In this document: piece by piece, positions 39,565 through 54,002 of the stretch
How positions within the stretch are numbered: position 1 is the stretch's first letter
How the letters are laid out: every line of letters starts with the position of its first letter
NCBI RefSeq assembly: GCF_040412425.1
Contig: NC_089766.1
Span: 17,752,901-17,816,900, forward strand
Source: Macrobrachium rosenbergii
Taxonomy: Eukaryota > Arthropoda > Malacostraca > Decapoda > Palaemonidae
Direction of reading: 5' to 3'
DNA length: 64,000 nt
Translations under genes and position numbers: made by a program
The notes under the pieces: model-generated
What the model saw: only the letters and a program-made list of their open reading frames with translations
The model's database searches: none
What the model was told of the DNA's origin: nothing

Positions 39565-40717
39565 ATGGCAGCAGAGAATTATAAAACCTTCCTGAGGCTG
39601 GAGACGGCGGCAGGTCTCACCAGCTCGGAACTTACCACCTGGGTCAAGGAGCAAGTGGACAACTTGGCCAAGCGGGAGAAGGAAGAAAGACTTGAGCAGA
39701 GGAAGTATGAAGAAGAGCAGAGGAAGTATGAAGAAGAGCAGAGGAAGTATGAAGCCGAGCAGAGGAAGTATGAAGAAGAACGAAGGGCGTAGAAGCCGAA
39801 CAGAGGCAGCTAGAAGAAGACAGAGAAGAAAAGAGACGGCAGCATGAGTTAGCCTGCAAGGAAAGTGAGCTAGCCCTCAAGGAGAAGGAGCTCAAGCTTG
39901 AAAGAGCTAAAATGGAGAATGATGAAGCTATGGCTAGACAGCAAGCCTCCAGCCCTACACCTGCGGCATCAAACGCTCCAATGTCGAGCATCAATTCCCT
40001 AGTCCCCAACTGGACTGAGGATGAGCCAGAAGCATGGTTGGAGGAGATCGAGGCTCTTTTCGATAACTACAGCACCACGGAGACAGAGAGAGCCTTAATA
40101 TTAGCGAAGCATATGGAGGGAAAAGCCAAGGCAGCGCTTCGCTCACTGGAGAAGAGCCAGAGAGGCAACATGGTGGAAGTTCGTAGAGTCATTACAAAGG
40201 CCTATGAAATAACCCCAGAAAAATGGAGACAGCGGTTCCGAGGTCTTGCCAAGGAAGTCGGCTGGTCTTGGAAGGAATGGGCGTGTCACAAAACCCAGTC
40301 CGGTACGCGCTGGTTCGACTCCTTGGCCTGCACGACGTTTGAGGATCTTTTCAATCGGACCATGCTAGAAGACCTTTACCAAAGTGTGCCAGGGCCCCTT
40401 GCTGTATATCTTAACGATAAGCAGCCCCCACACTTATGGAAGCTTGTCGCATGGCTGATTCGTGGGAAACTTTTAATCAGTCGCATAGCACCTCTCAGAA
40501 GCGAATCGTTCCTCCGGCCTACCTCTCGAACTCCAATCGCCCGAAGAATGGACTGCCGAGCAAGACTACGTGCACCTATTGCAAGAAGGTGGGGCACGCT
40601 GAAGCTGAGTGCCGATTTAAACTAGGCACTAATAAGCAGCCTACCACTACCAGCCAGAACTCCTCTCCTGATTCATCCGCTCAGCCCTCTCCTCCAACAG
40701 TTACTGCAGGCCACTGA
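39565..40717 (+). pseudogene. Gag of the LTR element
   Basis: Starts MAAENYKTFLRLETAAGL at the ATG 39565. Residues ~45-75 are four near-identical seven-residue units (EEQRKYE type, 39704-39780), followed after a one-base frame slip near 39788 by a charged helix to ~39910; together a long coiled coil. The capsid-like part begins NWTEDEPEAWLEEIEALF (40008-40060) and includes KAKAALRSLEK and KWRQRFRGLAK. Another frame slip near 40440 leads to a zinc knuckle CTYCKKVGHAEAEC (40571-40612, CX2CX4HX4C). A TGA at 40715 interrupts before a second Cys-His cluster, CKSCGAASHYNAGSPAC. Confidence 0.8.
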
Positions 40718-41250
40718 GCCCATCCAAGAGGCCCGTGCAAATCCTGTGGTGCTGCCAGCCACTACAATGCTGGATCTCCGGCCTGTCCACATCATGTCCC
40801 CACCACAAAATTTGTCAACCTAATTAGCAATACATTCTCTGCGGCTGGTCCGCACCGGATCCTTTACCCCGAGAGACTGGAAACCCAGTTCATCTCGGTG
40901 GCCCCACTTCATAGCACTAGCCTGCCCGTGACCCTTCCGGTCACAGTAGATACTGCGGCAGACATTAGCCTGATCACTAGGGCCCAAGTGCCAGCCGGTA
41001 CATGGTTGACGAAAAAACCCGGTGGGAAATGAAGTGGATAGAGGGCCACACCATTACCGTTCCCACGGTCCAGCCCCAGGTTACGAAACCTTGGGGCACG
41101 CTACCCCACTGCCTTGGCGTGGTGGGTGGAATTCGGCCTGGAGTGGCCTTCTTGTTGGGTCGGGATCTTCTTTGGGGAAGCCCGTTGCCAACGCCACTTC
41201 CCCAGCCACGTTACCTCCTCCACGGAGGCCCCATCAGTAACTCTCAATAA
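40718..41250 (+). pseudogene. Retropepsin-like protease of the LTR element
   Basis: In the frame continuing past the TGA: PERLETQFISVAP, then LPVTLPVTVDTAADISLITR (~40928-40985), where D-T-A-A is the aspartic-protease active-site motif (usually D-[ST]-G-A). After a frame slip at an A-run near 41010 the second hallmark, FLLGRDLLWG (41149-41178), appears. The spacing fits retropepsins of Ty3-like elements. No RT follows. Confidence 0.75.
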
Positions 41251-42085
41251 AGTCAAACCCCAACCTTCCGCCCACCAAAGTGGTCCACGGAAGGGGCATA
41301 AACCAACCTATTTTCGGCCTAGCCCTCTCCAATCGCGAAGGGCTGGCCCACCAAGAGGTCCTCCCTCTCCCCGAAGAGATATTCAGGAGGAGCAGTACCG
41401 CTGCAGGACGTGCAAACGGACAGACCACTCCACAAATTGGGAGGGCTGCCCAAGCAAGCAACGCCCAGCGGACGCCTCCGAACAAGACTCTTGGAGAGGC
41501 TACGATCTCCTGCTGGGGCAGGAATCTCTGCCGCAGCCAAACCCAAGTCGTCCACGAGGTATTGCACCTCCAGACTTGTCAGGCATGCCTGACCCTCAAC
41601 TGCTGCCAGTGCCACTTGCGAGCACTGAGCAGTGCCACACTCCGCCTGCCACGGACGTTGAGCTACCAATTAAGAAGGCCCCTATGCCGGGTCTAAATCA
41701 TGAGGCGAATCCTCCTCCGGGAGATTTAGGATTCCCCATGCCATTGATCATCGCAACCAGAGAGCCGCCAGCACCCGAGACTTCTTCTTTGCCAAATCTG
41801 ACTCCAGAGGATGAACCACTGGAAGATCGAAATGTTACCCCGTCTCTGGAAGACCAGGAACTGGCCTCCTCAGACGCAGGAGTCAAGATCGCTCTCGCTC
41901 CGGTTGTCGCAGCAGCCGGAGTAGGGAGCCCTCCTGTAGCTTTTGAAGTTGCCCCTGACTTCGCGACCGCTAGCCCTTCTGGCCTGTCCCCAGAGTCGGT
42001 GCCCTCATCACCTCCTAAGCCTGCTACTGACAGGCCTTGGAGGAACCCGAAGAAGAAGAAGAAGGGGCGGAAGAGAGCCCAGTAG
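41251..42085 (+). CDS. Proline-rich C-terminal region of the LTR element polyprotein
   Basis: The open frame 41114-42085 is uninterrupted; only the portion after the protease is read here. It has a basic stretch (SPLQSRRAGPPRGPPSPRRD), a Cys-His cluster YRCRTCKRTDHSTNWEGCP (41396-41452, CX2CX4HX6C), then a long Pro/Ser/Glu-rich, probably disordered segment, and a very basic end, NPKKKKKGRKRAQ, before TAG at 42083. It replaces the pol region expected here. A nucleic-acid-binding role is suggested by the Cys-His cluster and basic tail; no family recognised. Confidence 0.6.
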
Positions 42086-42739
42086 TTGCTGAGCCATAAG
42101 CTCATCCAGGCACTAGTACAGTGCCCTACCATCTTAGAGTGATCCTGGCCCCTTGCCCAGAGGAGGTAGCCAGTGTGATCTCTCTTTCTTGTACATAGCC
42201 TAGACCGCCTTAAGTACGGTACATCAAATTAGTAGCCTTGTTCCTTCCACTTACCACCGAGCCGCAGTAATCACGTAAGTAGCATAACTAATTTCAATAA
42301 TCTTAACTATTGTGAAACAAGCCACGATGCTCATGACACACATGGCCTAAGACCTCAGTGAGGCACCCATTTATCATATGAGGCAACCCTCATGAATTAA
42401 CTTGTAATTATTAATAGTATTAAACATAAACCCCGTTGTAATTTCGTTAGAACATTAACTCTTATGTTGGTGCTACGTTCGGGTTAGGATAGGTTAGGCT
42501 AGGGAATACCATAGAATGTACCACTAGGCTAGGTCTAAAAACATCACGATTGTAGGAGGTAGCCTATAATAACCGTAAGCACCTTCTAGTACTATTAGAA
42601 TTAGGTAAAGTAGTGATTATAGCTCATATCCTATCTAGGGTTAGGTAGTTCTGTAGCTAGGTAGGCTAACCAGGACTAATCTGCTCAGGGGAAGAAGAGT
42701 AACCTAACAGAGGCGAACAGCTTGCTTAGTACAAAACTT
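42086..42739 (+). other. 3' untranslated region of the LTR element
   Basis: No coding sequence. Repeated ctaggttag/gtaggctag-type words are frequent (42480-42680). Leads to the polypurine tract. Confidence 0.6.
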
Positions 42740-42750
42740 AAGGGGGGGAG
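42740..42750 (+). promoter_or_regulatory. Polypurine tract
   Basis: The purine run aagggggggag sits just before the proposed 3' LTR. Such tracts prime plus-strand DNA synthesis in LTR retroelements. Confidence 0.65.
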
Positions 42751-45195
<2,445 letters not shown>

Positions 45196-45481
45196 CGTAT
45201 AAGTTAAGTATACCTTAGTTTAACCAGATCACTGAGCTGATTAACAGCTCTCCTAGGGCTGGCCCGAAGGATTAGATTTATTTTACGTGGCTAAGAACCA
45301 ACTGGTTACCTAGCAACGGGACCTACAGCTTATTGTGGAATCCGAACCACATTATAGAGAGAAATTAATTTCTATCACCAGAAATAAATTCCTTTAATTC
45401 TTCAATGGCCGGTCGGAGAATCGAACGCGTACTGTAGGCATTACTAAAGGACGTTGGCAGCGTCCCAACTACCACTGGCTA
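45196..45481 (-). mobile_element. tRNA-headed SINE-like element (right-arm copy)
   Basis: Reverse-complement copy of 2201-2476. B box gttcgattc on the minus strand at 45418-45426, A-box-like region at 45470-45480. Differs from the left copy by a few substitutions. Present before the duplication. Confidence 0.72.
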
Positions 45482-46322
45482 TTCCCACGTTTAATCTTTT
45501 TGCTTCACTTCAACCCCTGCTTTCTTTCTTCGATCTTGCCGTCCAACTTCTCTAACCTTACTGTAAATTCTTACTGCAGGCCTGCGGTTTTCTGCCAGTT
45601 TCACCTCAAGATCCTTGTAATATATCTCAGCTAATTTCCTCTCCTCTTAATCTTGCTGTCCAACTACTCCAACTCCCTCTCTTCACGTCTTAAGCACCGA
45701 ATGGCTGAAGGTGTCCCAGTGCTTGGCATCTCGGCAGAAATTTTGTGATTCAGCCGAACGTCATCGCAAATCGCACATTCAGGTTGAGAAAAACTCTGCT
45801 TCTGAGAGCTGACCAAAATGAGCAGTCATTGCCTTGTGCTACATACTCTACATGAAGTTAGCTGACATAACGATCTTTTAACTTTATTGTCCAAACTACA
45901 CTTCAGCACAAATTTGAACTCAAACAGAAACATCGGTCCCCTTCCACTTGGGAGGGGTGACGACAGATGGGTACAGCCTTCCGGTCTCTCAGCAACTCCT
46001 CTGGGGTGACACTGCAAACCTCGGCAGTTCGATGGACTGGTGGGCGTATGCTGCAAGCGATCAATGGACCTGGCAAATGTGTCCTCATCCATACTTAATT
46101 ATATATGAATGTTCCTTTTCTTCTCAGTTGTGAACTTGTGCCTCAGCTGCGCCTTCTCCATCCTGTAGGAGGGTTGTTTCCTTTCCTGGATAGTCGTAGG
46201 ATTCCAGTTCCCTTAATGGAATCAGCGGGCTTTTGGGAATAGGATTAGAATTGTGTTATGTATGGAAGAAGGATTTCAGGATGATTAACTCGGCTGCAAC
46301 AGTAATCTTTAAAGCTGTCTCG

Positions 46323-46398
<76 letters not shown>

Positions 46399-47690
46399 CA
46401 GTTGTCAAACATTATTTGATTTTTTATTCTACTTATTCTTATTCTTTGCATATCAACCCCCATGTTAATCATTCTCTTCTTTAGGGATATTTTTGGAAGG
46501 CAAGAATGGCCTGAAGATTGTATCTTATGAGAGTTTCAAGAATAAAGAATTCAATGCTGTTTTATCAAATCACACTGAAACCGAATAAAAACAGTCTTGT
46601 GCATATTCAAAGAAAGATTTAGTTTATGATGTCTTGACACAGAAAGAATTAGTTTATTAAATGTAAACCACTACAATAAACTACAAAGAAAAATGCATTG
46701 CACTCACACTGTGTGATTAGATATAGGAAGGAAGAGTCTTAGAGTTTTAGAAATTCACTTCCCTTTGAAGCAAAGAAAGATTTGCATATCAACCTCATTA
46801 GCCTCATTATCCAAAGTCTCGGTGGGAGATGCAATTAATTGCGCTTCCTCTTTTTCAAAATTCCCCTCATTAATTATTCATGTGTTGGTTTGACTGCGTT
46901 CGTTGGCGATATTCTTTCTCAAGAATAAATTTACGAAAGAAAAGCTCCTTAAGTCGAAGAGATCCCGTCACAGGGAGAGACAGAGAAAGAGCTTCCTAGA
47001 AATGAAGACGAAAATAAAGAACGAGATGAAACTGATGAAGAAGCTCATTCGGTGTCGCAAGTGACATCATGATAATGACTCACCTGACCAGGTGATGACC
47101 TGCTAGGGAGCGGATCGGCCACCTGATTAATAACAGCATGAGACTTAAGGGCAACCTCACCTTCGGTGTAGATTTCATGATGACCTCTTGCTTCATCAGG
47201 GTTTGCAAAGTAAGAGCGAAGAGCAAATGTAGAATAAACACAGACTGGAGAGGAGACAGAAAGAAAAGGTCGTGAAACATGAGTCTGTGGCTTTCATCAC
47301 AGAGTATAATTCTGAGGTTTATGAAATTCTTAAAGGAGTATTTGTATGGTGATGACCATATAACTTGAGTTGGCAAGGAATGGGCGGAGGCAAAGCCTTT
47401 TCATCATAACATTCAATTGTCTCCTGTCTGAATTTTTCTTTTCAAGGATATGCGACTTCACGATTTAGCATACTTATGTATTTGTAATTTATAATACTTA
47501 TTGATATTTACTTCGGTTTCCATATAATCTTTCATTCTTTGATTACAGAATACATTCTGAGGAAACTTTGCAAGGAATTACATACGTTTTGGTTTGATTC
47601 TGATTTGGTCTAACCATGGTCTAGGTATATACCCAGACCGTGGGTCTAACAGTGAAATAAAGACACACAACCCACCAGCTTGTTGGACAG
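45482..47690. other. Outermost visible right-arm block, no gene recognised
   Basis: Mirror of 1-2200, including (GA)n at 46325-46394 and the unrecognised short frame 46092-45826. Ends at gttggacag, which mirrors the first bases of the window. Confidence 0.65.
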
Positions 47691-48402
<712 letters not shown>

Positions 48403-48450
48403 CAAATAGGACGACGAAAAGGAGGTGATACATATTCAGCTTTATTTACA

Positions 48451-48486
48451 GCCAACGTTTCAAAGCATGGCTTCATCATCAGGGCT
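48451..48486 (-). ncRNA. Hammerhead-ribozyme-like motif, unit 1 3' end
   Basis: Minus strand: AGCC, CTGATGA, unpaired T, stem GAAGC/GCTTT with loop CAT, GAAAC, GTT, GGCT. The CTGATGA/GAAA core, AGCC/GGCT stem I and a palindromic ACGT stem III fit the minimal hammerheads described for Penelope-like elements. This terminal copy lies just before the microsatellite. Confidence 0.8.
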
Positions 48487-48653
48487 AAAATACAAAAATA
48501 ACAACAATTAAAATCAATACAAAGGACTCAGTAAAATCATTAACGTTAAAATATAGATATTAAAACCGAAACATAAAAGTTAAAACCAACCTAACGCCTC
48601 AAGAAAAGAAAACTGAGTGACCAAGAAGGGCACCAAAAGGACGAAGAGAACTC

Positions 48654-51105
48654 TTAAGCAATAAACAGAGGGGCAGAAGAAGACTGACTATTCAAAGATG
48701 GAACCAGTTGTTTGATGGTTAACGACTCGAGGATATGGAGAGAAGTTTCATCAGCAGCTTGCTCTAGGATTTCAAAATCGTCATAGCAAATATAAGCTTT
48801 GCATTGTTTAGAATGTTCCCTTATGTTAGAAAACTCCTTCTTACTCAATGTACACCCTGTTCTATGGCTAACGCCACGATGAGAGTCAACTCGCACTTTC
48901 AGCATTCTTTTGGTGGATCCGACGTAAGTCCCGAGATTACATCTCGGGCAAGTATACTTATAGACCACCAAAGAACGCATAAGGTTGGGAACAGTGTCTT
49001 TAAATCTAAAAAGAGAGCCGGGATTGATACAGTAAAAGTATTTCTTTAAAATCTGCCTCAGCGTAGTTAAAAATTTTTCATCGTTCGTAAAAGGCAAGGA
49101 AACATAAAAATCAAGTTTAGGTACTGTAGGTACAGGAATTTTTGGTTGAAATTTATTATTCAAGAATTTTTTGAGATATTTCTCAAATAAAAGTTTAGGG
49201 TAGCAGTTATTCTGAAAGTATTTTCTAAGGAACTCAACCTCATTATGAAAAGAGAGCCAGTCTGAGGAGAGAGAAAAGGCTCTGTGCAGTAACGTTAAAA
49301 TACTATTAAGCTTAAAACTGTAAAAACATGAACTATAAAAATTTGAACCAAGACCAGTATACGTTTGTTTCCGGAAGACAGAAGTGGAGAAGTGCTGGTT
49401 GGATCTGGTAATTAACACATCAAGGAAAGGAAGGCACTCATTGTTTTCATGTTCTATGGTAAATGTAATACTAGGATGGAGATTGTTAGCGAATTCTAAA
49501 AACTGTTCAGCAGCCCATTTACTTTTAAAAAGTAGAAAAGTATCATCAACATACCGTTTATAATATAAAGGGCGAAATGAGGATGAACAGTGGCTAAAAA
49601 GCATTTCCTCCAAATGACACATAAAAACATTTGCCAGAACTGGACCCAACGGAGATCCCATAGCAACACCGTCGACCTGCTTATAATGCTTTCCATTGAA
49701 TAAAAAATCTGTGTCCAGCACAGCCAAATTTAAAAGTTTTTCAAAATCGTCTCTATCAAACCCTTGATAGATAAAACCTGGTTCTATAAAAATCTTATCT
49801 AAGATAATTTGTATCGTTGCCTGCAACGGTACATTAGTGAAAAGCGAGACAACATCAAGACTTACCATATACAGATCGAGGTCCTGAGTAACAATCTCTT
49901 TGGAAAACAAAGTGGAGTTAGTAAGGGTATGCTCATTTTCTGAAAATGGTTGTAATAGTGGAACCAAAAATTTTGCTAACTTATAACTAGAGTATTATAA
50001 GAGGCCAAAATAGGCCTTAGTGGAATTCCTTCCTTGTGCACTTTCGGTAAGCCATATAAAACTCCATAAGAAGAACCAGATGTGTACAGATCCGAATAAG
50101 TATGTTCGCTGATTTTATTTCTGTCCTTAAGTGATTTTAAAACCTATTAATTCTGTCTTCAACTTTAAAGATTGGTTGAAAGTAAGGAGAACCAATGCAT
50201 TCAAATTTTGACCGGTCAGATAAGATAGTATTCATTTTTGCAACATAATCCTGTTTACTGAGAATTACAGTACCTTTGCCTTTATCAGGTTTAGTGATGA
50301 CCAAGTTTGTTTTTTGAGACAACTGTTTAAAAATGTTAAAATCATCTTTCTTAAGGAAAGGCAACCAACCACTCCTGAAATTCAGAAACGATTTTTGTGC
50401 GAATTGACGTATTTCACCCTGAAAGTTTTTCAAGTCAGGTAAAATGCCTAACTTACGAAGGCGATTAAATAGTAATTCAAAGGGTAAAAAGAATCTCGAG
50501 TAAGAAGGTTTAAAATTAGGTAAACAAAAGTCTAAACCGAGGGATAAAAGAAACTCCTCTCTCTCCGACAGTACGTAATCAGAGAAGTTAAAAACGACTT
50601 TTTTTGGATCTAAAAAGTTGGGAACAGTAATTCCTAAATTATACAATTTCTTCAAATGAACATTCATTACATTAGAGACATAAGAAGCAATATTTTTATT
50701 TACATAATGTTTTAAAAGAAGGCAATCTAAAAATGACAATGAATTGCGTAAAGTGTCAAACAACATATCAACAGCTTGTTTGTGCTTCTTGGAGAGTCTT
50801 TCCTTGTAGTGTAGTTCCATCTCCAGTAGTTTCTTCGTGGTTTCATGATAAAAAACAGAATGATGAAGGGACTTCCGATACAGCTTGAACTTGAGAAAAT
50901 TCGGAACAACATGGTTGACTTCGCAATACAGAAGGAATTCCGCATCCAGTTCAGCCTTCCTCTGCTTCCTCAGAGATGATTCCAGGCGGCGATAGGAGAG
51001 TAGCGTCTGATGTCCATACCTCCCTCGCAAGTAATCGGGAAAGTGTTGACTTCTAGCAAGACGGATACGTAGAACAAATAGGACGACGAAAAGGAGGTGA
51101 TACAT
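48654..51105 (-). pseudogene. Penelope-like RT/GIY-YIG protein, unit 1 (least damaged)
   Basis: About 817 codons. The N-terminal third (51105-50200) is helical and basic. It leads into KTNLVITKPDKGKGTVILSK, typical of Penelope RTs, then GLPKVHKEGIPLRPILASYN, VSLDVVSLFTNVPL, MGSPLGPVLANVFM and the catalytic YVDDTFLLF (YVDD codons 49542-49553), NECLPFLDVLITR, and LRKYFQNNCYP. The GIY-YIG domain follows a CPRCNLG motif: TYVGSTKRMLKVRVDSHRG (about 48930-48870), with H and E-type positions in the HSKQCK...FEILEQA region. Ends at TAA 48654. Two one-base deletions (near 50143 and 49987) break it; both sites are intact in unit 2. Confidence 0.9.
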
Positions 51106-51122
51106 ATTCAGCTTTATTTACA

Positions 51123-51158
51123 GCCAACGTTTCAAAGCATGGCTTCATCATCAGGGCT
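51123..51158 (-). ncRNA. Hammerhead-like motif, unit 1/2 junction
   Basis: Identical 36-mer to that at 48451-48486. Lies 17 bases upstream of the unit 1 start codon (51105-51103), so self-cleavage would give a transcript with a very short leader. Confidence 0.8.
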
Positions 51159-51325
51159 AAAATACAAAAATAACAACAATTAAAATCAATACAAAGGACT
51201 CAGTAAAATCATTAACGTTAAAATATAGATATTAAAACCGAAACATAAAAGTTAAAACCAACCTAACGCCTCAAGAAAAGAAAACTGAGTGACCAAGAAG
51301 GGCACCAAAAGGACGAAGAGAACTC

Positions 51326-53782
51326 TTAAGCAATAAACAGAGGGGCAGAAGAAGACTGACTATTCAAAGATGGAACCAGTTGTTTGATGGTTAACGACTC
51401 GAGGATATGGAGAGAAGTTTCATCAGCAGCTTGCTCTAGGATTTCAAAATCGTCATAGCAAATATAAGCTTTGCATTGTTTAGAATGTTCCTTATGTTAG
51501 AAAACTCCTTCTTACTCAATGTACACCCTGTTCTATGGCTAACGCCACGATGAGAGTCAACTCGCACTTTCAGCATTCTTTTGGTGGATCCGACGTAAGT
51601 CCCGAGATTACATCTCGCAAGTATCTTATAGACCACCAAAGAACGCATAAGGTTGGGAACAGTGTCTTTAAATCTAAAAAGAGAGCCAATTGTTCTTGGA
51701 TTGATAGAGTAAAAGTATTTCTTTAAAATCTTTCTTTCAGCGTAGTTAAAGTTTTTTCATCGTTCGTAAAAGGCAAGGAAACATAAAAATCAAGTTTAGG
51801 TACTGTAGGTACAGGAATTTTTGGTTGAAATTTATTATTCAAGAATTTTTTTGAGATATTTCTCATATAAAAGTTTAGGGTAGCAGTTATTCTGAAAGTA
51901 TTTTCTAAGGAACTCAGCCTCATTATGAAAAGAGCCAGTCTGAGGAGAGAGAAAAGGCTCTGTGCAGTAACGTTAAAATACTATTAAGCTTAAAACTGTA
52001 AAAACATGAACTATAAAAATTTGAACCAAGACCAGTATACGTTTGTTTCCGGAAGACAGAAGTGGAGAAGTGCTGGTTGGATCTGGTAATTAACACATCA
52101 AGGAAAGGAAGGCACTCATTGTTTTCATGTTCTATGGTAAATGTAATACTAGGATGGAGATTGTTAGCGAATTCTAAAAACTGTTCAGCAGCCCATTTAC
52201 TTTTAAAAAGTAGAAAAGTATCATCAACATACCGTTTATAATATAAAGGGCGAAATGAGGATGAACAGTGGCTAAAAAGCATTTCCTCCAAATGACACAT
52301 AAAAACATTTGCCAGAACTGGACCCAACGGAGATCCCATAGCAACACCGTCGACCTGCTTATAATGCTTTCCATTGAATAAAAAATCTGTGTCCAGCACA
52401 GCCAAATTTAAAAGTTTTTTCAAAATCGTCTCTATCAAACCCTTGATAGATAAAACCTGGTTCTATAAAAATCTTATCTAAGATAATTTGTATCGTTGCC
52501 TGCAACGGTACATTAGTGAAAAGCGAGACAACATCAAGACTTACCATATACAGATCGAGGTCCTGAGTAACAATCTCTTTGGAAAACAAAGTGGAGTTAG
52601 TAAGGGTATGCTCATTTTCTGAAAATGGTTGTAATAGTGGAACCAAAAATTTTGCTAACTTATAACTAGGAGTATTATAAGAGGCCAAAATAGGCCTTAG
52701 TGGAATTCCTTCCTTGTGCACTTTCGGTAAGCCATATAAAACTCCATAAGAAGAACCAGATGTGTACAGATCCGAATAAGTATGTTCGCTGATTTTATTT
52801 CTGTCCTTAAGTGATTTTAAAAACCTATTAATTCTGTCTTCAACTTTAAAGATTGGTTGAAAGTAAGGAGAACCAATGCATTCAAATTTTGACCGGTCAG
52901 ATAAGATAGTATTCATTTTTGCAACATAATCCTGTTTACTGAGAATTACAGTACCTTTGCCTTTATCAGGTTTAGTGATGACCAAGTTTGTTTTTTGAGA
53001 CAACTGTTTAAGAATGTTAAAATCATCTTTCTTAAGGAAAGGCAACCAACCACTCCTGAAATTCAGAAACGATTTTGTGCGAATTGACGTATTTCACCCT
53101 GAAAGTTTTTCAAGTCAGGTAAAATGCCTAACTTACGAAGGCGATTAAATAGTAATTCAAAGGGTAAAAAGAATCTCGAGTAAGAAGGTTTAAAATTAGG
53201 TAAACAAAAGTCTAAACCGAGGGATAAAAGAAACTCCTCTCTCCGACAGTACGTAATCAGAGAAGTTAAAAACGACTTTTTGGATCTAAAAAGTTGGGAA
53301 CAGTAATTCCTAAATTATACAATTTCTTCAAATGAACATTCATTACATTAGAGACATAAGAATCCAATATTTTTATTTACATAATGTTTTAAAAGAAGGC
53401 AATCTAAAAATGACAATGAATTGCGTAAAGTGTCAAACAACATATCAACAGCTTGTTTGTGCTTCTTGGAGAGTCTTTCCTTGTAGTGTAGTTCCATCTC
53501 CAGTAGTTTCTTCGTGGTTTCATGATAAAAAACAGAATGATGAAGGGACTTCCGATACAGCTTGAACTTGAGAAAATTCGGAACAACATGGTTGACTTCG
53601 CAATACAGAAGGAATTCCGCATCCAGTTCAGCCTTCCTCTGCTTCCTCAGAGATGATTCCAGGCGGCGATAGGAGAGTAGCGTCTGATGTCCATAAACTC
53701 CCTGCAAGTAATCGGGAAAGTGTTGACTTCTAGCAAGACGGATACGTAGAACAAATAGGACGACGAAAAGGAGGTGATACAT
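51326..53782 (-). pseudogene. Penelope-like RT/GIY-YIG protein, unit 2
   Basis: Nearly identical to unit 1 and intact across the two unit 1 lesions (frame 53045-52359 runs from LPFLKKDDFN through RT to FNVPL and beyond). Broken by small indels near 53360, 53270, 53075, 52420, 51935, 51850, 51745 and 51490. Contains the alternative sequence at the variable site near 51687 (gccaattgttcttggatt). YVDD and GIY-YIG codons are all present. Confidence 0.88.
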
Positions 53783-53799
53783 ATTCAGCTTTATTTACA

Positions 53800-53835
53800 G
53801 CCAACGTTTCAAAGCATGGCTTCATCATCAGGGCT
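53800..53835 (-). ncRNA. Hammerhead-like motif, unit 2/3 junction
   Basis: Identical 36-mer, 17 bases upstream of the unit 2 start codon. Confidence 0.8.
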
Positions 53836-54002
53836 AAAATACAAAAATAACAACAATTAAAATCAATACAAAGGACTCAGTAAAATCATTAACGTTAAAA
53901 TATAGATATTAAAACCGAAACATAAAAGTTAAAACCAACCTAACGCCTCAAGAAAAGAAAACTGAGTGACCAAGAAGGGCACCAAAAGGACGAAGAGAAC
54001 TC

